Shown: in pieces, positions 42,841-51,357 of the stretch
Layout of the letters: each line of letters opens with the position of its first letter
Position numbering within the stretch: position 1 is the first letter of the stretch
Assembly (NCBI GenBank): GCA_900545605.1
Contig: UQZL01000004.1
Location: 37,701 to 101,700, forward strand
Source of the DNA: an uncultured Collinsella sp.
GTDB taxonomy: Bacteria; Actinomycetota; Coriobacteriia; Coriobacteriales; Coriobacteriaceae
DNA length: 64,000 nt
Direction of reading: 5' to 3'
Program-made: the position numbers and the translations under genes
Notes under the pieces: model-generated
Told to the model about the DNA's origin: nothing
Database searches by the model: none
What the model saw: only the letters and a program-made list of their open reading frames with translations

Positions 42841-43629
42841 TTACATTTCTCCGCCCTGGAGCGAACACCAGGATCCTTGCGCATCGGTGGTAAGAATCAC
42901 CGGACCGTCATCGGTAATGGCGACGGTGTTCTCGTAGTGCGCGGCGGGCAGGTGGTCGTTGGTCGTAACGATCCAACCATCGGAGCCCGTGCTCACATGA
43001 TTGGATCCCATCGTGACCATCGGCTCGATGGCAATGACCATACCGGCCTGGAGACGAACGCCCCTCCCCTTCTTTCCATAATTTGGAACGTTGGGGTCCT
43101 CGTGCATCACATGTCCAATACCGTGCCCCACATAATCGCGAAGCACGCCATAGCGGTGAGACTCGGCGAGGGACTGGACGGCATAACCAATGTCCCCAAT
43201 ATGATTACCGGGAACAGCCTGCTCGATTGCAGCCTTAAGGCAATCGCGCGTAACCTCGCACAGGGCCTTGGCCTCGGGCGTGGGGGTACCGACGAAAAAC
43301 GTCCAAGCGTTATCGCCGACCCAACCGTCGACAACGGCTCCCGTATCGATGGAGATGATATCGCCATCGCGCAGAATCATGTCGGGGTTGGGAATACCGT
43401 GGACAACGGCATCGTTGATCGATGCGCAAATGGTCCCCGGGAACCCGCCGTAACCCTTAAAGGCCGGGGTGCCACCATGCATGCGGATAATCTGCTCCGC
43501 AAGCTGATCGAGCTCAAAAGTCGAAACGCCGGGGCGCACCATGGCTCCAACGTGGCGGAGCGCCATCTTAGATAGCGCTCCTGCCTTCTTCATCTGCTCG
43601 ATTTGCGTTGCAGACTTAATCTTGATCAT
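42841..43629 (-). CDS. map: Methionine aminopeptidase, type I
   Basis: 262 residues. The metal ligands appear as DTGAVVDGWVGDNAWTF (two Asp), a His in YVGHGIGHVMHEDP, Glu in MVIAIEPMV and a final Glu near AHYENTVAI. It removes the initiator Met from nascent proteins. Its start overlaps the adk stop (ATGA), and it precedes infA in the standard secY-adk-map-infA order. Confidence 0.96.
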   Translation of the reverse strand: MIKIKSATQIEQMKKAGALSKMALRHVGAMVRPGVSTFELDQLAEQIIRMHGGTPAFKGYGGFPGTICASINDAVVHGIPNPDMILRDGDIISIDTGAVVDGWVGDNAWTFFVGTPTPEAKALCEVTRDCLKAAIEQAVPGNHIGDIGYAVQSLAESHRYGVLRDYVGHGIGHVMHEDPNVPNYGKKGRGVRLQAGMVIAIEPMVTMGSNHVSTGSDGWIVTTNDHLPAAHYENTVAITDDGPVILTTDAQGSWCSLQGGEM

Positions 43630-44252
43630 AGACCGAGAGCCTCTTTGACATCCCCGTACACGGTCTCGCGAGCCTGGTCACCGTTGACCGACTTGAGCAG
43701 ACCCTGGCCACGATAGTAGTCGACGAGCGGGCTCGTGGACTTCTCGTAGACGTCGAGACGGTTCTTGATGGTCTCGGGCTTGTCGTCGTCGCGCTGATAC
43801 ATCTCGCCGGCGCACTTGGGGCAGGTAGCATCGGCAGCGGTGCCGGTGTAACCGCAGGCGCGGCAGGTGCGACGCGAAGACAGACGATCGATGATGACCT
43901 CGGGGGCCACGTCGACCAGAAGGGCGCAGTCGATCTCGCGACCCATGGCGGAGAGCTCGGAATCGAGCGTCACAGCCTGGGCGGTGTTGCGCGGGAAGCC
44001 GTCGAGGATGAAGCCCTGCTGGGCGTCATCGGCGGCAAGGCGCTCCTTGACAAGGTCGATCACGAGCTGGTCGGGAACGAGCTCGCCAGCGTCCATGTAC
44101 TTCTTAGCCTGAATACCAAGCTCGGTGCCACCCTTGACGGCAGCACGCAGCAGGTCGCCCGTGGAAATGTGGGCGACGCCAAACTCGGCGACGAGCTCCT
44201 GTGCGACGGTGCCCTTACCGGCACCCGGAGCTCCGAGCAATACGAGGTTCAT
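43626..44252 (-). CDS. adk: Adenylate kinase, zinc-binding type
   Basis: 208 residues from an ATG at 44252 behind GGAGG. LLGAPGAGKGT is the P-loop and FILDGFPRNTAQA the AMP-binding part. The LID carries four cysteines (RRTCRACGYTG, DATCPKCAGEM), typical of zinc-stabilised Gram-positive enzymes. It balances ATP, ADP and AMP. It lies 18 bases after secY and overlaps map. Confidence 0.96.
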   Translation of the reverse strand: MNLVLLGAPGAGKGTVAQELVAEFGVAHISTGDLLRAAVKGGTELGIQAKKYMDAGELVPDQLVIDLVKERLAADDAQQGFILDGFPRNTAQAVTLDSELSAMGREIDCALLVDVAPEVIIDRLSSRRTCRACGYTGTAADATCPKCAGEMYQRDDDKPETIKNRLDVYEKSTSPLVDYYRGQGLLKSVNGDQARETVYGDVKEALGL

Positions 44253-44270
44253 GAGCAATCCTCCTCTAGC

Positions 44271-45557
44271 CTATTTAAAGAATCCATCGTAATCATACAT
44301 CTTGATCTGGCCTTCGAGCTTATCGACCGTGTCGAGCACGACGCCGACCATGATGAGGATGGACGTGCCGCCAAATGCCTGGATCAGATGGTTACCCGTG
44401 AAGGAGAAGATGATCGAAGGCACGATGGCGATGAGCGCCAAAAAGACAGCGCTGGGAAGCGTAATCTTGTTGAGCGCGTTCTTGATGTAGGCCGCGGTAG
44501 CCCTACCCGGACGCACGCCCGGAATAAAGCCGCCCTGCTTCTTAAGGTTATCGGCCGTGTCATCGGGGTTGAACACCATGGAGGTGTAGAAGTACGCGAA
44601 GAACACGATGAGGACAACGTTAAGCACCCAGTTGAGCCAACCGGTCGAAAGCGCAGAGGCAACTGCCTGAATCCAGCCGATGCCGGGGAAGAACACGGCA
44701 ATCTGAGCCGGGAAGTACAGCAGCGCCGAAGCGAAGATGATCGGCACGACGCCCGCGGTGTTGACCTTGATGGGCAGGTAGGTGGTCTGTCCACCCATCA
44801 TGCGACGGCCCACGACGCGCTTGGCGTAGGAGACCGGAATGCGGCGCTGGCCGCGCTCAAGGAAAACGATCAGCGGGATAACCAGCAGGATGATGGCGCA
44901 GATGATCACCATGGTGATGATGCCACCGGCATTGCCCTCGGTGCTGGAGAAGATAGCCTGCGGCAGACCGGCCATGATGTTCGCAAAGATGATCAGCGAC
45001 ATGCCATTGCCGATACCGCGCTGGGTGATGAGCTCACCAATCCACATGATCAGCATGGCGCCCGCAGTGAGCGTGCCGACGACCATGAGGTCGAAGATGA
45101 TCTCGGGAGCGCCGGCGCCATTAAAGCTGATGCCGAAGCTCTTAAAGAGGAAGAGGTAACCCACGGAGTTGAGGATTGCCAGAGCCAAGGTGAGGTAACG
45201 CGAATACTGCGTAATCTTGGTCTGACCGACCTCGCCCTCGCGGGCAAGCTCATGCAGGGAAGGCACGACGGCCTGGAGCATCTGGAGGATGATCGAGCTG
45301 GTGATGTAAGGCATGATGCCCAGCGAAAACACCGACACATAGCTCAACGCGCCGCCAGAGAAAAGATTCAGGAGGGCCATAGCACCTGCGGCGACCGAAT
45401 TGTTATCGGTCGAGAAAAGGCCCAGCATCCCCTGGAAGGGAATGCCGGGCACAGGAACGTGCGCACCAATGCGGTACACGACGAGCATAGCTATGGTAAA
45501 AAGAATCTTTTCGCGCAATTCTTTGATGCGGAAAGCATTCTTAAGACCATTTAGCAC
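44271..45557 (-). CDS. secY: Protein translocase subunit SecY
   Basis: 428 residues, ten membrane spans. The plug/pore region contains ALLNLFSGGALSYVSVFSLG, then IMPYITSSIILQ. RRIPVSYAKRVVGRR is a cytoplasmic loop that contacts SecA and the ribosome. The GTG start at 45557 overlaps the end of rplO by seven bases, so it is coupled. It forms the membrane channel with SecE and SecG, which are not in this window. Confidence 0.97.
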   Translation of the reverse strand: MLNGLKNAFRIKELREKILFTIAMLVVYRIGAHVPVPGIPFQGMLGLFSTDNNSVAAGAMALLNLFSGGALSYVSVFSLGIMPYITSSIILQMLQAVVPSLHELAREGEVGQTKITQYSRYLTLALAILNSVGYLFLFKSFGISFNGAGAPEIIFDLMVVGTLTAGAMLIMWIGELITQRGIGNGMSLIIFANIMAGLPQAIFSSTEGNAGGIITMVIICAIILLVIPLIVFLERGQRRIPVSYAKRVVGRRMMGGQTTYLPIKVNTAGVVPIIFASALLYFPAQIAVFFPGIGWIQAVASALSTGWLNWVLNVVLIVFFAYFYTSMVFNPDDTADNLKKQGGFIPGVRPGRATAAYIKNALNKITLPSAVFLALIAIVPSIIFSFTGNHLIQAFGGTSILIMVGVVLDTVDKLEGQIKMYDYDGFFK

Positions 45558-46000
45558 GGCAGCTCGACCTTTCCGCCGGCGGCCTCGATCTTGGCCTGCG
45601 CAGAAGCGCTGACCTTGTCGACCTTGACCGTGAACTTCTTGGTGAGCTCACCATTGCCGAGCACCTTGACGGGCTCGAACTCGCTCTTGGTGATGCGAGC
45701 GGCCTTAAGAGCGGCACCGTCGATCACAGCGCCATCCTCGAACTTACGCTCGAGACGCTCAACGTTAACAGCGGTGTACTCGATACGACGGGGATTGCGG
45801 AAGCCCGGAAGCTTGGGCAGGCGCATAGCCAGCGGAGTCTGGCCACCCTCGAAGCCGGCACCCTTGGTGCCACCAGAGCGAGAGCCCTGGCCCTTCTGAC
45901 CGCGGCCAGAAGTGGTGCCGTGACCCGAAGAATTGCCACGGCCGACGCGCTTGCGGTTCTTGGTGGAACCGGGCGCGGGAGTAAGATCGTGAAGCTGCAT
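45551..46000 (-). CDS. rplO: 50S ribosomal protein L15
   Basis: 149 residues. MQLHDLTPAPGSTKNRKRVG and the Gly/Arg-rich GRGNSSGHGTTSGRGQKGQG extension are diagnostic. The C-terminus ends GGKVELPC. It binds 23S rRNA late in assembly. Its stop overlaps the secY start. Confidence 0.97.
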   Translation of the reverse strand: MQLHDLTPAPGSTKNRKRVGRGNSSGHGTTSGRGQKGQGSRSGGTKGAGFEGGQTPLAMRLPKLPGFRNPRRIEYTAVNVERLERKFEDGAVIDGAALKAARITKSEFEPVKVLGNGELTKKFTVKVDKVSASAQAKIEAAGGKVELPC

Positions 46001-46003
46001 TTG

Positions 46004-46186
46004 CTACTCCTCTACAATCTCGACAAGGTGCTTGACCTTGAAGATCATGCCGCGGACGGACTCGTTGTCAGCAATCTCGCGAACCTCGCGGATCCTGTGG
46101 AGACCGAGGGCACGGACAGTACGGACCTGGTCCTGCTTGCAACCGTTGGTGCTGCGGACCTGCTTGATCTTGATGGTGTCAGCCAT
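46004..46186 (-). CDS. rpmD: 50S ribosomal protein L30
   Basis: 60 residues: IKIKQVRSTNGCKQDQVRTV, then LGLHRIREVREIADNESVRG. It lies two bases after rpsE and three before rplO, so all are tightly coupled. Confidence 0.96.
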   Translation of the reverse strand: MADTIKIKQVRSTNGCKQDQVRTVRALGLHRIREVREIADNESVRGMIFKVKHLVEIVEE

Positions 46187-46188
46187 GC

Positions 46189-46713
46189 TTAGTTCTCCTT
46201 ACCGACGAACATCTCGGAGACCGTCAGGCCACGGCGAGCCGCGACGTCCTCAGGGCTGGAGAGCTCCTTGAGGCCCTCGACGGCAGCCTTGATGATGTTG
46301 AGGCCGTTGTCGGTACCGAGGGACTTGGACAGGACGTTCTTGATGCCAGCAAGCTCAAAGAGGGGACGCACAGCGCCGCCGGCGATAACGCCGGTACCCT
46401 CGACAGCGGGCTTGATGATGATGCGGCCGGCACCAAAGTGGCCGAGAACCTCGTGCGGAATGGTGCCCTGATCGGTCACCGGCACGTGGAACATGTTCTT
46501 CTTGGCATCGAGAGACGCCTTGGAGATGGCCATGGGCACCTCAGCGGATTTGCCCATGCCAACGCCGACGTTGCCCTTGCCGTCACCAACGACGACGAGA
46601 GCGACGAGGCTCATGCGACGACCGCCCTTGACGGTCTTCGACACGCGGTTGATGTAAACGACGCGCTCCTCGAACTCGGAGGCCTCGCGCTGCTGCTTCT
46701 GATTACGAGCCAT
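46189..46713 (-). CDS. rpsE: 30S ribosomal protein S5
   Basis: 174 residues. The dsRNA-binding-like N-terminal domain has VVYINRVSKTVKGGRRMS and GDGKGNVGVGMGKSAEVP. The C-terminal domain includes VEGTGVIAGGAVRPLFELAG. S5 helps decoding accuracy. It follows rplR by 14 bases. Confidence 0.97.
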   Translation of the reverse strand: MARNQKQQREASEFEERVVYINRVSKTVKGGRRMSLVALVVVGDGKGNVGVGMGKSAEVPMAISKASLDAKKNMFHVPVTDQGTIPHEVLGHFGAGRIIIKPAVEGTGVIAGGAVRPLFELAGIKNVLSKSLGTDNGLNIIKAAVEGLKELSSPEDVAARRGLTVSEMFVGKEN

Positions 46714-46727
46714 GTGCTACATACCTC

Positions 46728-47096
46728 CTAGAACTCGAGACCGGCGGCACGAGCACCGTCGGCGAGGGCCTTGACGCGGCCATGGTAGATACGGCCACCG
46801 CGATCGAAGGCGACCTTGGTGATGCCGGCCTCGATGGCGCGCTTGCCAACGAGCTGACCGACCTTCTCCGCAGCCTCCTTGTTCGAGGTGTGGGTGCCCT
46901 TGAACTCGGCCTCGAGGGTCGAGGCAGAGACGAGCGTCAGGCTGGAGCCCTTGCTGTCGTCGATGATCTGGGCATAGATGTTGGCGTTAGTACGGGTCAC
47001 GCGAAGACGCGGACGCTCGGAGGTACCCGAGACCTTGCCGCGAACACGACGCTGACGACGCTTGAGGCCTTCCAGCTTCGCCTTATGCTTGTTCAT
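46728..47096 (-). CDS. rplR: 50S ribosomal protein L18
   Basis: 122 residues, with RRQRRVRGKVSGTSERPRLR and AIEAGITKVAFDRGGRIYHG as signatures. It binds 5S rRNA together with L5 and L25. A hairpin lies between it and rplF. Confidence 0.97.
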   Translation of the reverse strand: MNKHKAKLEGLKRRQRRVRGKVSGTSERPRLRVTRTNANIYAQIIDDSKGSSLTLVSASTLEAEFKGTHTSNKEAAEKVGQLVGKRAIEAGITKVAFDRGGRIYHGRVKALADGARAAGLEF

Positions 47097-47124
47097 ACGT
47101 AAACTCCTAAAAAGGTTGATCTTG

Positions 47125-47146
47125 CCAGCACCTGACGGGGTGCTGG
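47125..47146 (-). other. In-operon hairpin between rplF and rplR
   Basis: CCAGCACC (47125-47132) pairs with GGTGCTGG (47139-47146) in the 75-base rplF-rplR spacer. There is no T-run. It could be a processing or stability site. Confidence 0.45.
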
Positions 47147-47171
47147 TCTTATGCGAGTGAGTCGGTTACGA

Positions 47172-47708
47172 CTACTTGGCGGCCTTACCCAGCTTGCGGC
47201 GGATGTGCTCGCCAACGTAGTGGATACCCTTGCCCTTGTAAGGCTCGGGAGGACGATGGCCGCGGATCTCAGCGGCGATCTGACCGACCTGCTGCTTGTT
47301 GATACCCTTGACGTTCACGTGGGTGTTGTCGGGAACCTCGAAGGTGATGCCCTCGGGAGCCTCGACGATCACGGGGTGCGAGAAGCCCAGGGAGAACTCG
47401 AGGTTCTTGCCCTTCTGCTGCACGCGGTAACCGACGCCGGCGAGCTCGAGCTTCTTCTCGAAGCCCTCGGAAACGCCAACAACCATGTTGTGGATGAGGG
47501 CACGGGTGAGGCCGTGGCGGGCACGGGTCTCACGCTCGTCGTCGGGACGGGAAACGGTGAGGACGTTGTCCTCGACGTTGATAGCGAGCTTCTCAAAGAC
47601 ATCGAGCTCGAGCTGGCCCTTGGGGCCCTTGACGACAACGTTGTTGCCGTTGACTGCCACTTCGACTCCGGCGGGAATCTGGACAGGCTTATTACCGATA
47701 CGAGACAC
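47172..47708 (-). CDS. rplF: 50S ribosomal protein L6
   Basis: 178 residues, two similar domains. MSRIGNKPVQIPAGVEV opens the protein and RPPEPYKGKGIHYVGEHIRR closes the second domain. It sits near the GTPase centre. It lies 33 bases after rpsH. Confidence 0.97.
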   Translation of the reverse strand: MSRIGNKPVQIPAGVEVAVNGNNVVVKGPKGQLELDVFEKLAINVEDNVLTVSRPDDERETRARHGLTRALIHNMVVGVSEGFEKKLELAGVGYRVQQKGKNLEFSLGFSHPVIVEAPEGITFEVPDNTHVNVKGINKQQVGQIAAEIRGHRPPEPYKGKGIHYVGEHIRRKLGKAAK

Positions 47709-47741
47709 GGTGATCTCCTTTCCTTCTACCTACCGAGCGAA

Positions 47742-48140
47742 TTACCAGACGTAAGCGATGATCTCGCCGCCGACGTTGTGCTTGCGAGCATCGCGGTCGG
47801 TCATGACGCCATGGCTGGTGGAAATAATGGCGGTACCAAGGCCACCGCGGACGCGGGGCATGTCGGCAACGCCGGTGTACTTACGCAGGCCCGGCTTGGA
47901 AATGCGGCGGATGCCGTTGATGACCTTAGCCTTCTTGGGACCATACTTAAGCGTGATGTGCAGAGTCTTCTGGGGAACGGTGTCCTCGACATCGTAGCCC
48001 TCGATGTAGCCCTCCTCGTGCAGAACACGAGCGATCTCGACGAGCTTCTTGCTGCTCGGCATGGAGACCGTGGCCTTGTTCACAGAGTTAGCGTTACGGA
48101 TGCGCGTAAGCATATCTGCGATCGGGTCTGTAAGGTTCAT
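47742..48140 (-). CDS. rpsH: 30S ribosomal protein S8
   Basis: 132 residues with MNLTDPIADMLTRIRNANSV, and the C-terminal ISTSHGVMTDRDARKHNVGG. S8 binds the centre of 16S rRNA and often represses the spc operon through an L5-region mRNA site. The 119-base spacer to rpsZ is unusually long for this operon and shows only a short GCCG/CGGC hairpin. Confidence 0.97.
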   Translation of the reverse strand: MNLTDPIADMLTRIRNANSVNKATVSMPSSKKLVEIARVLHEEGYIEGYDVEDTVPQKTLHITLKYGPKKAKVINGIRRISKPGLRKYTGVADMPRVRGGLGTAIISTSHGVMTDRDARKHNVGGEIIAYVW

Positions 48141-48259
48141 ACAGATTCTCCTTCGTTCTTGATGAACACGTGCTCTTGGTTCTTCGCCGCCCTTAACGGC
48201 AAAGCCTTTTTAGCGCGTTTTCCCTGTTCCAAACTGATGCTTGAAACGCTGGTAGTGAC

Positions 48260-48445
48260 TTACCAGCTGGCCTTCTTAACGCCGGGAAGCTCGCCCTTGA
48301 GTGCAAGCTCGCGGAAGCAGACACGGCACAGGCCGAACTTGCGGTACACAGAGTGCGGACGGCCGCAGCGCTGGCAGCGCGTGTACTCACGAGTAGAGAA
48401 CTTCTGCTTGCGATTGCACTTGACGATCATCGATGTCTTAGCCAC
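48260..48445 (-). CDS. rpsZ: 30S ribosomal protein S14, zinc type
   Basis: 61 residues. CQRCG and CRVC give the four cysteine zinc site (TRCQRCGRPH, FGLCRVCFREL). The short zinc form is called type Z. It lies between rplE and rpsH, the normal order, with a hairpin in the rplE spacer. Confidence 0.96.
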   Translation of the reverse strand: MAKTSMIVKCNRKQKFSTREYTRCQRCGRPHSVYRKFGLCRVCFRELALKGELPGVKKASW

Positions 48446-48479
48446 TTATATCCTCCTCACATAGAGTATTGTTCGCCCC

Positions 48480-48509
48480 AAGCGCCGCCCCCTTGTGGGA
48501 ACGGCGCTT
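48480..48509 (-). other. In-operon hairpin between rplE and rpsZ
   Basis: AAGCGCCG (48480-48487) and CGGCGCTT (48502-48509) form a perfect 8-bp stem just after the rplE stop. There is no T-run, so read-through is expected. Confidence 0.45.
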
Positions 48510-48524
48510 ATAGGGCAGGTGAAC

Positions 48525-49082
48525 CTATTTCTTGAACGGGAAACCGAAGGCGTCCAGAAGGGCCTTGGCCTCCTCATCGGTGTTGGCGGTGGTCACGAAA
48601 GTGATGTCCATACCACGCTGGTGATCGACGGAGTCGAAGTCGATCTCGGGGAAGATGAGCTGCTCGGTGACGCCCATGGAGAAGTTACCACGGCCGTCGA
48701 AGCTCTTGGCGGAGATGCCGCGGAAGTCGCGGATACGGGGGATCGCGACGGAGGTCAGACGATCGAAGAACTCCCACATACGGTCGCCACGCAGGGTAAC
48801 CTTGCAGCCGATCGGCATACCAGCGCGCAGGCGGAAGGTAGCGATGGACTTGCGGGCACGGGTGATCATCGGCTGCTGGCCGGTGATGGCGCGCAGGTCG
48901 CGCACGGCACCGTCGATGGCCTTGGAATCGGTAGCGGCCTCGCCGACACCCATGTTCACGACGATCTTCTCAAACTTGGGGATCATCATGACGTTCTCGT
49001 ACTGGAACTTGTCCTGAAGCTGCTGCTTGACCTCGTTGTTGTACTTGGTCTTCAGACGCGGCACATACTTCTCTTCTGCCAT
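48525..49082 (-). CDS. rplE: 50S ribosomal protein L5
   Basis: 185 residues. YVPRLKTKYNNEV at the N-terminus, IVVNMGVGEAATDSKAIDGA, and GMDITFVTTANTDEEAKALL near the end are typical L5, which binds 5S rRNA and contacts P-site tRNA. It has a clear AGGAG site eight bases upstream. It is the first ribosomal gene here: rplX, which normally precedes it, is absent from the 325 bases upstream, which carry a candidate promoter and a palindrome instead. Confidence 0.97.
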   Translation of the reverse strand: MAEEKYVPRLKTKYNNEVKQQLQDKFQYENVMMIPKFEKIVVNMGVGEAATDSKAIDGAVRDLRAITGQQPMITRARKSIATFRLRAGMPIGCKVTLRGDRMWEFFDRLTSVAIPRIRDFRGISAKSFDGRGNFSMGVTEQLIFPEIDFDSVDHQRGMDITFVTTANTDEEAKALLDAFGFPFKK

Positions 49083-49219
49083 TGTTCACTCCTTCTTGGG
49101 GTTTTAAGCACGGGGCGTGGCCACGATGGGTTGTCCTCGTGCCTCCTGGCTGCATCCGCGCCGCTCATGGCATTTCGCGGTTTGGACTCGACGCAGCAGG
49201 AGCCGACAAAACAATCGGT

Positions 49220-49248
49220 ACTATACGCGCATCGGGAGCGTATTTCCA
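49220..49248 (-). promoter_or_regulatory. Candidate promoter for rplE and the downstream operon
   Basis: On the minus strand TGGAAA (49248-49243) and TATAGT (49225-49220) are separated by 17 bases. They match 4 of 6 and 5 of 6 consensus positions. Transcription would start near 49213, leaving a leader of about 130 bases before rplE. It is the best promoter match in the gap. Confidence 0.45.
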
Positions 49249-49323
49249 GAAAAACCTCGTCTGCCTGCACAACTCCACAACTCCCCCGCACAAACCGATC
49301 CGCATGCGACGGAGGAAAATGGC

Positions 49324-49390
49324 AGTTGCGGTGAAATAGGGACTGTTTGACGGCTTAACTGGCTTAAACAGCCCGTATTTCACCGCAACT
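49324..49390. repeat. Palindromic repeat AGTTGCGGTGAAATA, copy 1
   Basis: Arms at 49324-49348 and 49366-49390 begin with AGTTGCGGTGAAATA and match at 23 of 25 positions, separated by 17 bases. It lies just after the xdhC stop and before the rplE promoter region. The second copy is at 52109-52175. Confidence 0.75.
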
Positions 49391-49407
49391 TATTGATGGG
49401 GATGCGA

Positions 49408-50451
49408 CTAGCGCTTGCGGGGGACGAGCTTGGTACGGCGCAGGTGGATCATCTCGGCAGCGATGGAGATGGCAATCTCCTCGGGATCCTCGGCCTCGAT
49501 GGCAACGCCGATCGGCAGGTGCAGCCCGTCGATCTGGTCCTGCGTAAAGCCCTCCTGCTCCAGGCGGGCGCGCACAAAGGCCGTCTTGCGGCGCGAGCCC
49601 AAGCAGCCCAGATAGGCGGGTTTGGCGCGCATGGCCTGGATTACCACGTCGATATCGGACTTGTGGCCTGCTGTGGCCACAACCACCAAGTCGCGCGGAC
49701 CGATGGGACACAGCTCGCTCAGATTCTTGTAGTCGACCAAACGACGGTCGTAGACACCGGGCACCCATTCGGGCGTCAACGTGCCCGGGCGATCGTCGCA
49801 GGCCACGACGGCAAAGCCCGCCGTCGTGAGCACGCGAGCCGTCGCGGCGCCCACGTGTCCACAGCCAAAGATGTAGGTCAGGCCCTCGGGGCAGAGCGTC
49901 TCGATGTGCGCCGGGGGAATCTCGGAGGCAGCGTTGGTGTAGGTGACCTTACTCCCCTCCTCCACCAGCGAAAGCTCGGGGCAGCCGGCAATGGTATGGC
50001 GCGACGTCTCGCCATGGTACTCGGCCACATCGCCCTCGAGCGCGCTCGCGATAAACGGTTCAAAGTCGATGACGAAGTCGCCGATGCGCCGATAGACCAA
50101 GACGTCGGCAATTTCCTGGAACAACGGTGCCTGGGTCGCATCCAGATGTAGGTAGCACAGGCAGATGGCTCCGCCGCAGATCATGCCGGTATCGGAGTTC
50201 TCGCCGCCCATGGTGTAGCGGACCAGACGCGATTGCCCCGCGGCCAGCAGCTCTCGCGCCTCGTCCAGCGCAAAGAGCTCGATCTTGCCGCCGCCGATGG
50301 TGCCCGCCTGGCTACCGTCGGCAAAGACGGCCATCCAGGCGCCCACGCCGCGCGGCGACGACCCCGCCGTGCCGGCTACGACCACGAGCTCGCACGTCTC
50401 GCCAGCACGCAGGGCGACAAGCGCCGCATTCACAACATCGAGCTTTTCCAT
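49408..50451 (-). CDS. XdhC-family molybdenum enzyme maturation protein
   Basis: 347 residues. The N-terminal XdhC/CoxI domain has VVAGTAGSSPRGVGAWMAV, AGTIGGGKIE and MICGGAICL. The C-terminal Rossmann domain contains YIFGCGHVGAATARVL and LGCLGSRRKTA. Family members bind and deliver (sulfurated) molybdenum cofactor to xanthine-dehydrogenase-like enzymes. It lies nine bases after yqeB, and yqeC is divergent, together forming the selenium-dependent hydroxylase accessory set. Confidence 0.88.
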   Translation of the reverse strand: MEKLDVVNAALVALRAGETCELVVVAGTAGSSPRGVGAWMAVFADGSQAGTIGGGKIELFALDEARELLAAGQSRLVRYTMGGENSDTGMICGGAICLCYLHLDATQAPLFQEIADVLVYRRIGDFVIDFEPFIASALEGDVAEYHGETSRHTIAGCPELSLVEEGSKVTYTNAASEIPPAHIETLCPEGLTYIFGCGHVGAATARVLTTAGFAVVACDDRPGTLTPEWVPGVYDRRLVDYKNLSELCPIGPRDLVVVATAGHKSDIDVVIQAMRAKPAYLGCLGSRRKTAFVRARLEQEGFTQDQIDGLHLPIGVAIEAEDPEEIAISIAAEMIHLRRTKLVPRKR

Positions 50452-50460
50452 TGCCGCCTT

Positions 50461-51255
50461 CTATCCTCTAAAGATATCGGTGAGCATAGCGAGTGCCTCG
50501 AGCACGCCGCCGCCGACCGACGTCGCCTTGTCCGAAATGTAGTTGATATAGCTGGCATCGCCACGCGGATCGACATCGGCGCATTTAAAGCCCTCAGTCA
50601 CCTGCACGCCGTTCGCCAAAAGCCCGCGCAGGCAGCCATCGATCTGCGTGCACATGGGCGTATCGTCCGCGTAGCCAATCACGTCTCCGGCGCTCACGAT
50701 GTCGCCGATTGCGCGGTCGGACCGAAACACGCCGGCGGCGGGGCTGTGGATAACGCGCTCCTTGCCATAGCCGGCGATCACGCCCGGCACGCCCGTGTTG
50801 GGCTGGGGCGAGCCCTGGGTAATGACGCGGCCCAAAAAATGCCCGCGCATGGTCTCGACCACGGCGTCGCAATCGACCGGCGCGGTAAAGCCCGGCCCCA
50901 CGGCGATGACGGTAGGCGCCATGTCGCGCGTGGTGCCCAGGTTGCGCTTGGCCAAAATCGCGTCGACCACAGCCGCGGGTTTAAGCTCATCGAGCATCTT
51001 GGCCTGAGGGTCCACCACGACGGCAACATCCCCCGCTTGGGTAATCTCGAGCGCCTCTGCCGGCGTCTGCGCCAAGCGAGCGCGAATGCCCTCGACCTGG
51101 ACCTCGCCCAGGCGAATAGCCTCGCAAAAACTGATTGTGCGGCGGATGCACGTGGGAACCGCGATATCGGCCATAACGACCGACACGCCGGCGCGCACCA
51201 AGCGAGCGGCGACACCCGTGGCGATATCGCCGGCGCCGCGAACATAAACGAGCAT
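50461..51255 (-). CDS. yqeB: YqeB-type selenium-dependent molybdenum hydroxylase accessory protein
   Basis: 264 residues behind GGAGGTG. It starts MLVYVRGAGDIATGVAARLV, a Rossmann loop, then PTCIRRTISFCEAIRLGEV and VAVVVDPQAKML. The sequence matches the EF2563/YqeB family, always found with selenium-dependent molybdenum hydroxylases and thought to help load selenium or the cofactor. Biochemistry is not settled. It is co-transcribed with xdhC and divergent from yqeC across about 100 bases. Confidence 0.88.
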   Translation of the reverse strand: MLVYVRGAGDIATGVAARLVRAGVSVVMADIAVPTCIRRTISFCEAIRLGEVQVEGIRARLAQTPAEALEITQAGDVAVVVDPQAKMLDELKPAAVVDAILAKRNLGTTRDMAPTVIAVGPGFTAPVDCDAVVETMRGHFLGRVITQGSPQPNTGVPGVIAGYGKERVIHSPAAGVFRSDRAIGDIVSAGDVIGYADDTPMCTQIDGCLRGLLANGVQVTEGFKCADVDPRGDASYINYISDKATSVGGGVLEALAMLTDIFRG

Positions 51256-51357
51256 TCCCGGGGCACCTCCCTGTGCTACGGTTTGAGCAGAGCAAAAGCG
51301 GCTCGACCGCTACTCTGATGATTATTTATTATCACAGTATTATACGGCGGTGAACAG

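Noticed and set aside
44169..45554. 461-codon open frame antisense to secY and the end of adk
   Set aside because: Composed of His/Asp/Glu-rich antisense translation of membrane codons; secY on the other strand is certain.
49083..49215. Remnant of rplX upstream of rplE
   Set aside because: Translation of all minus-strand frames gives no L24-like sequence.
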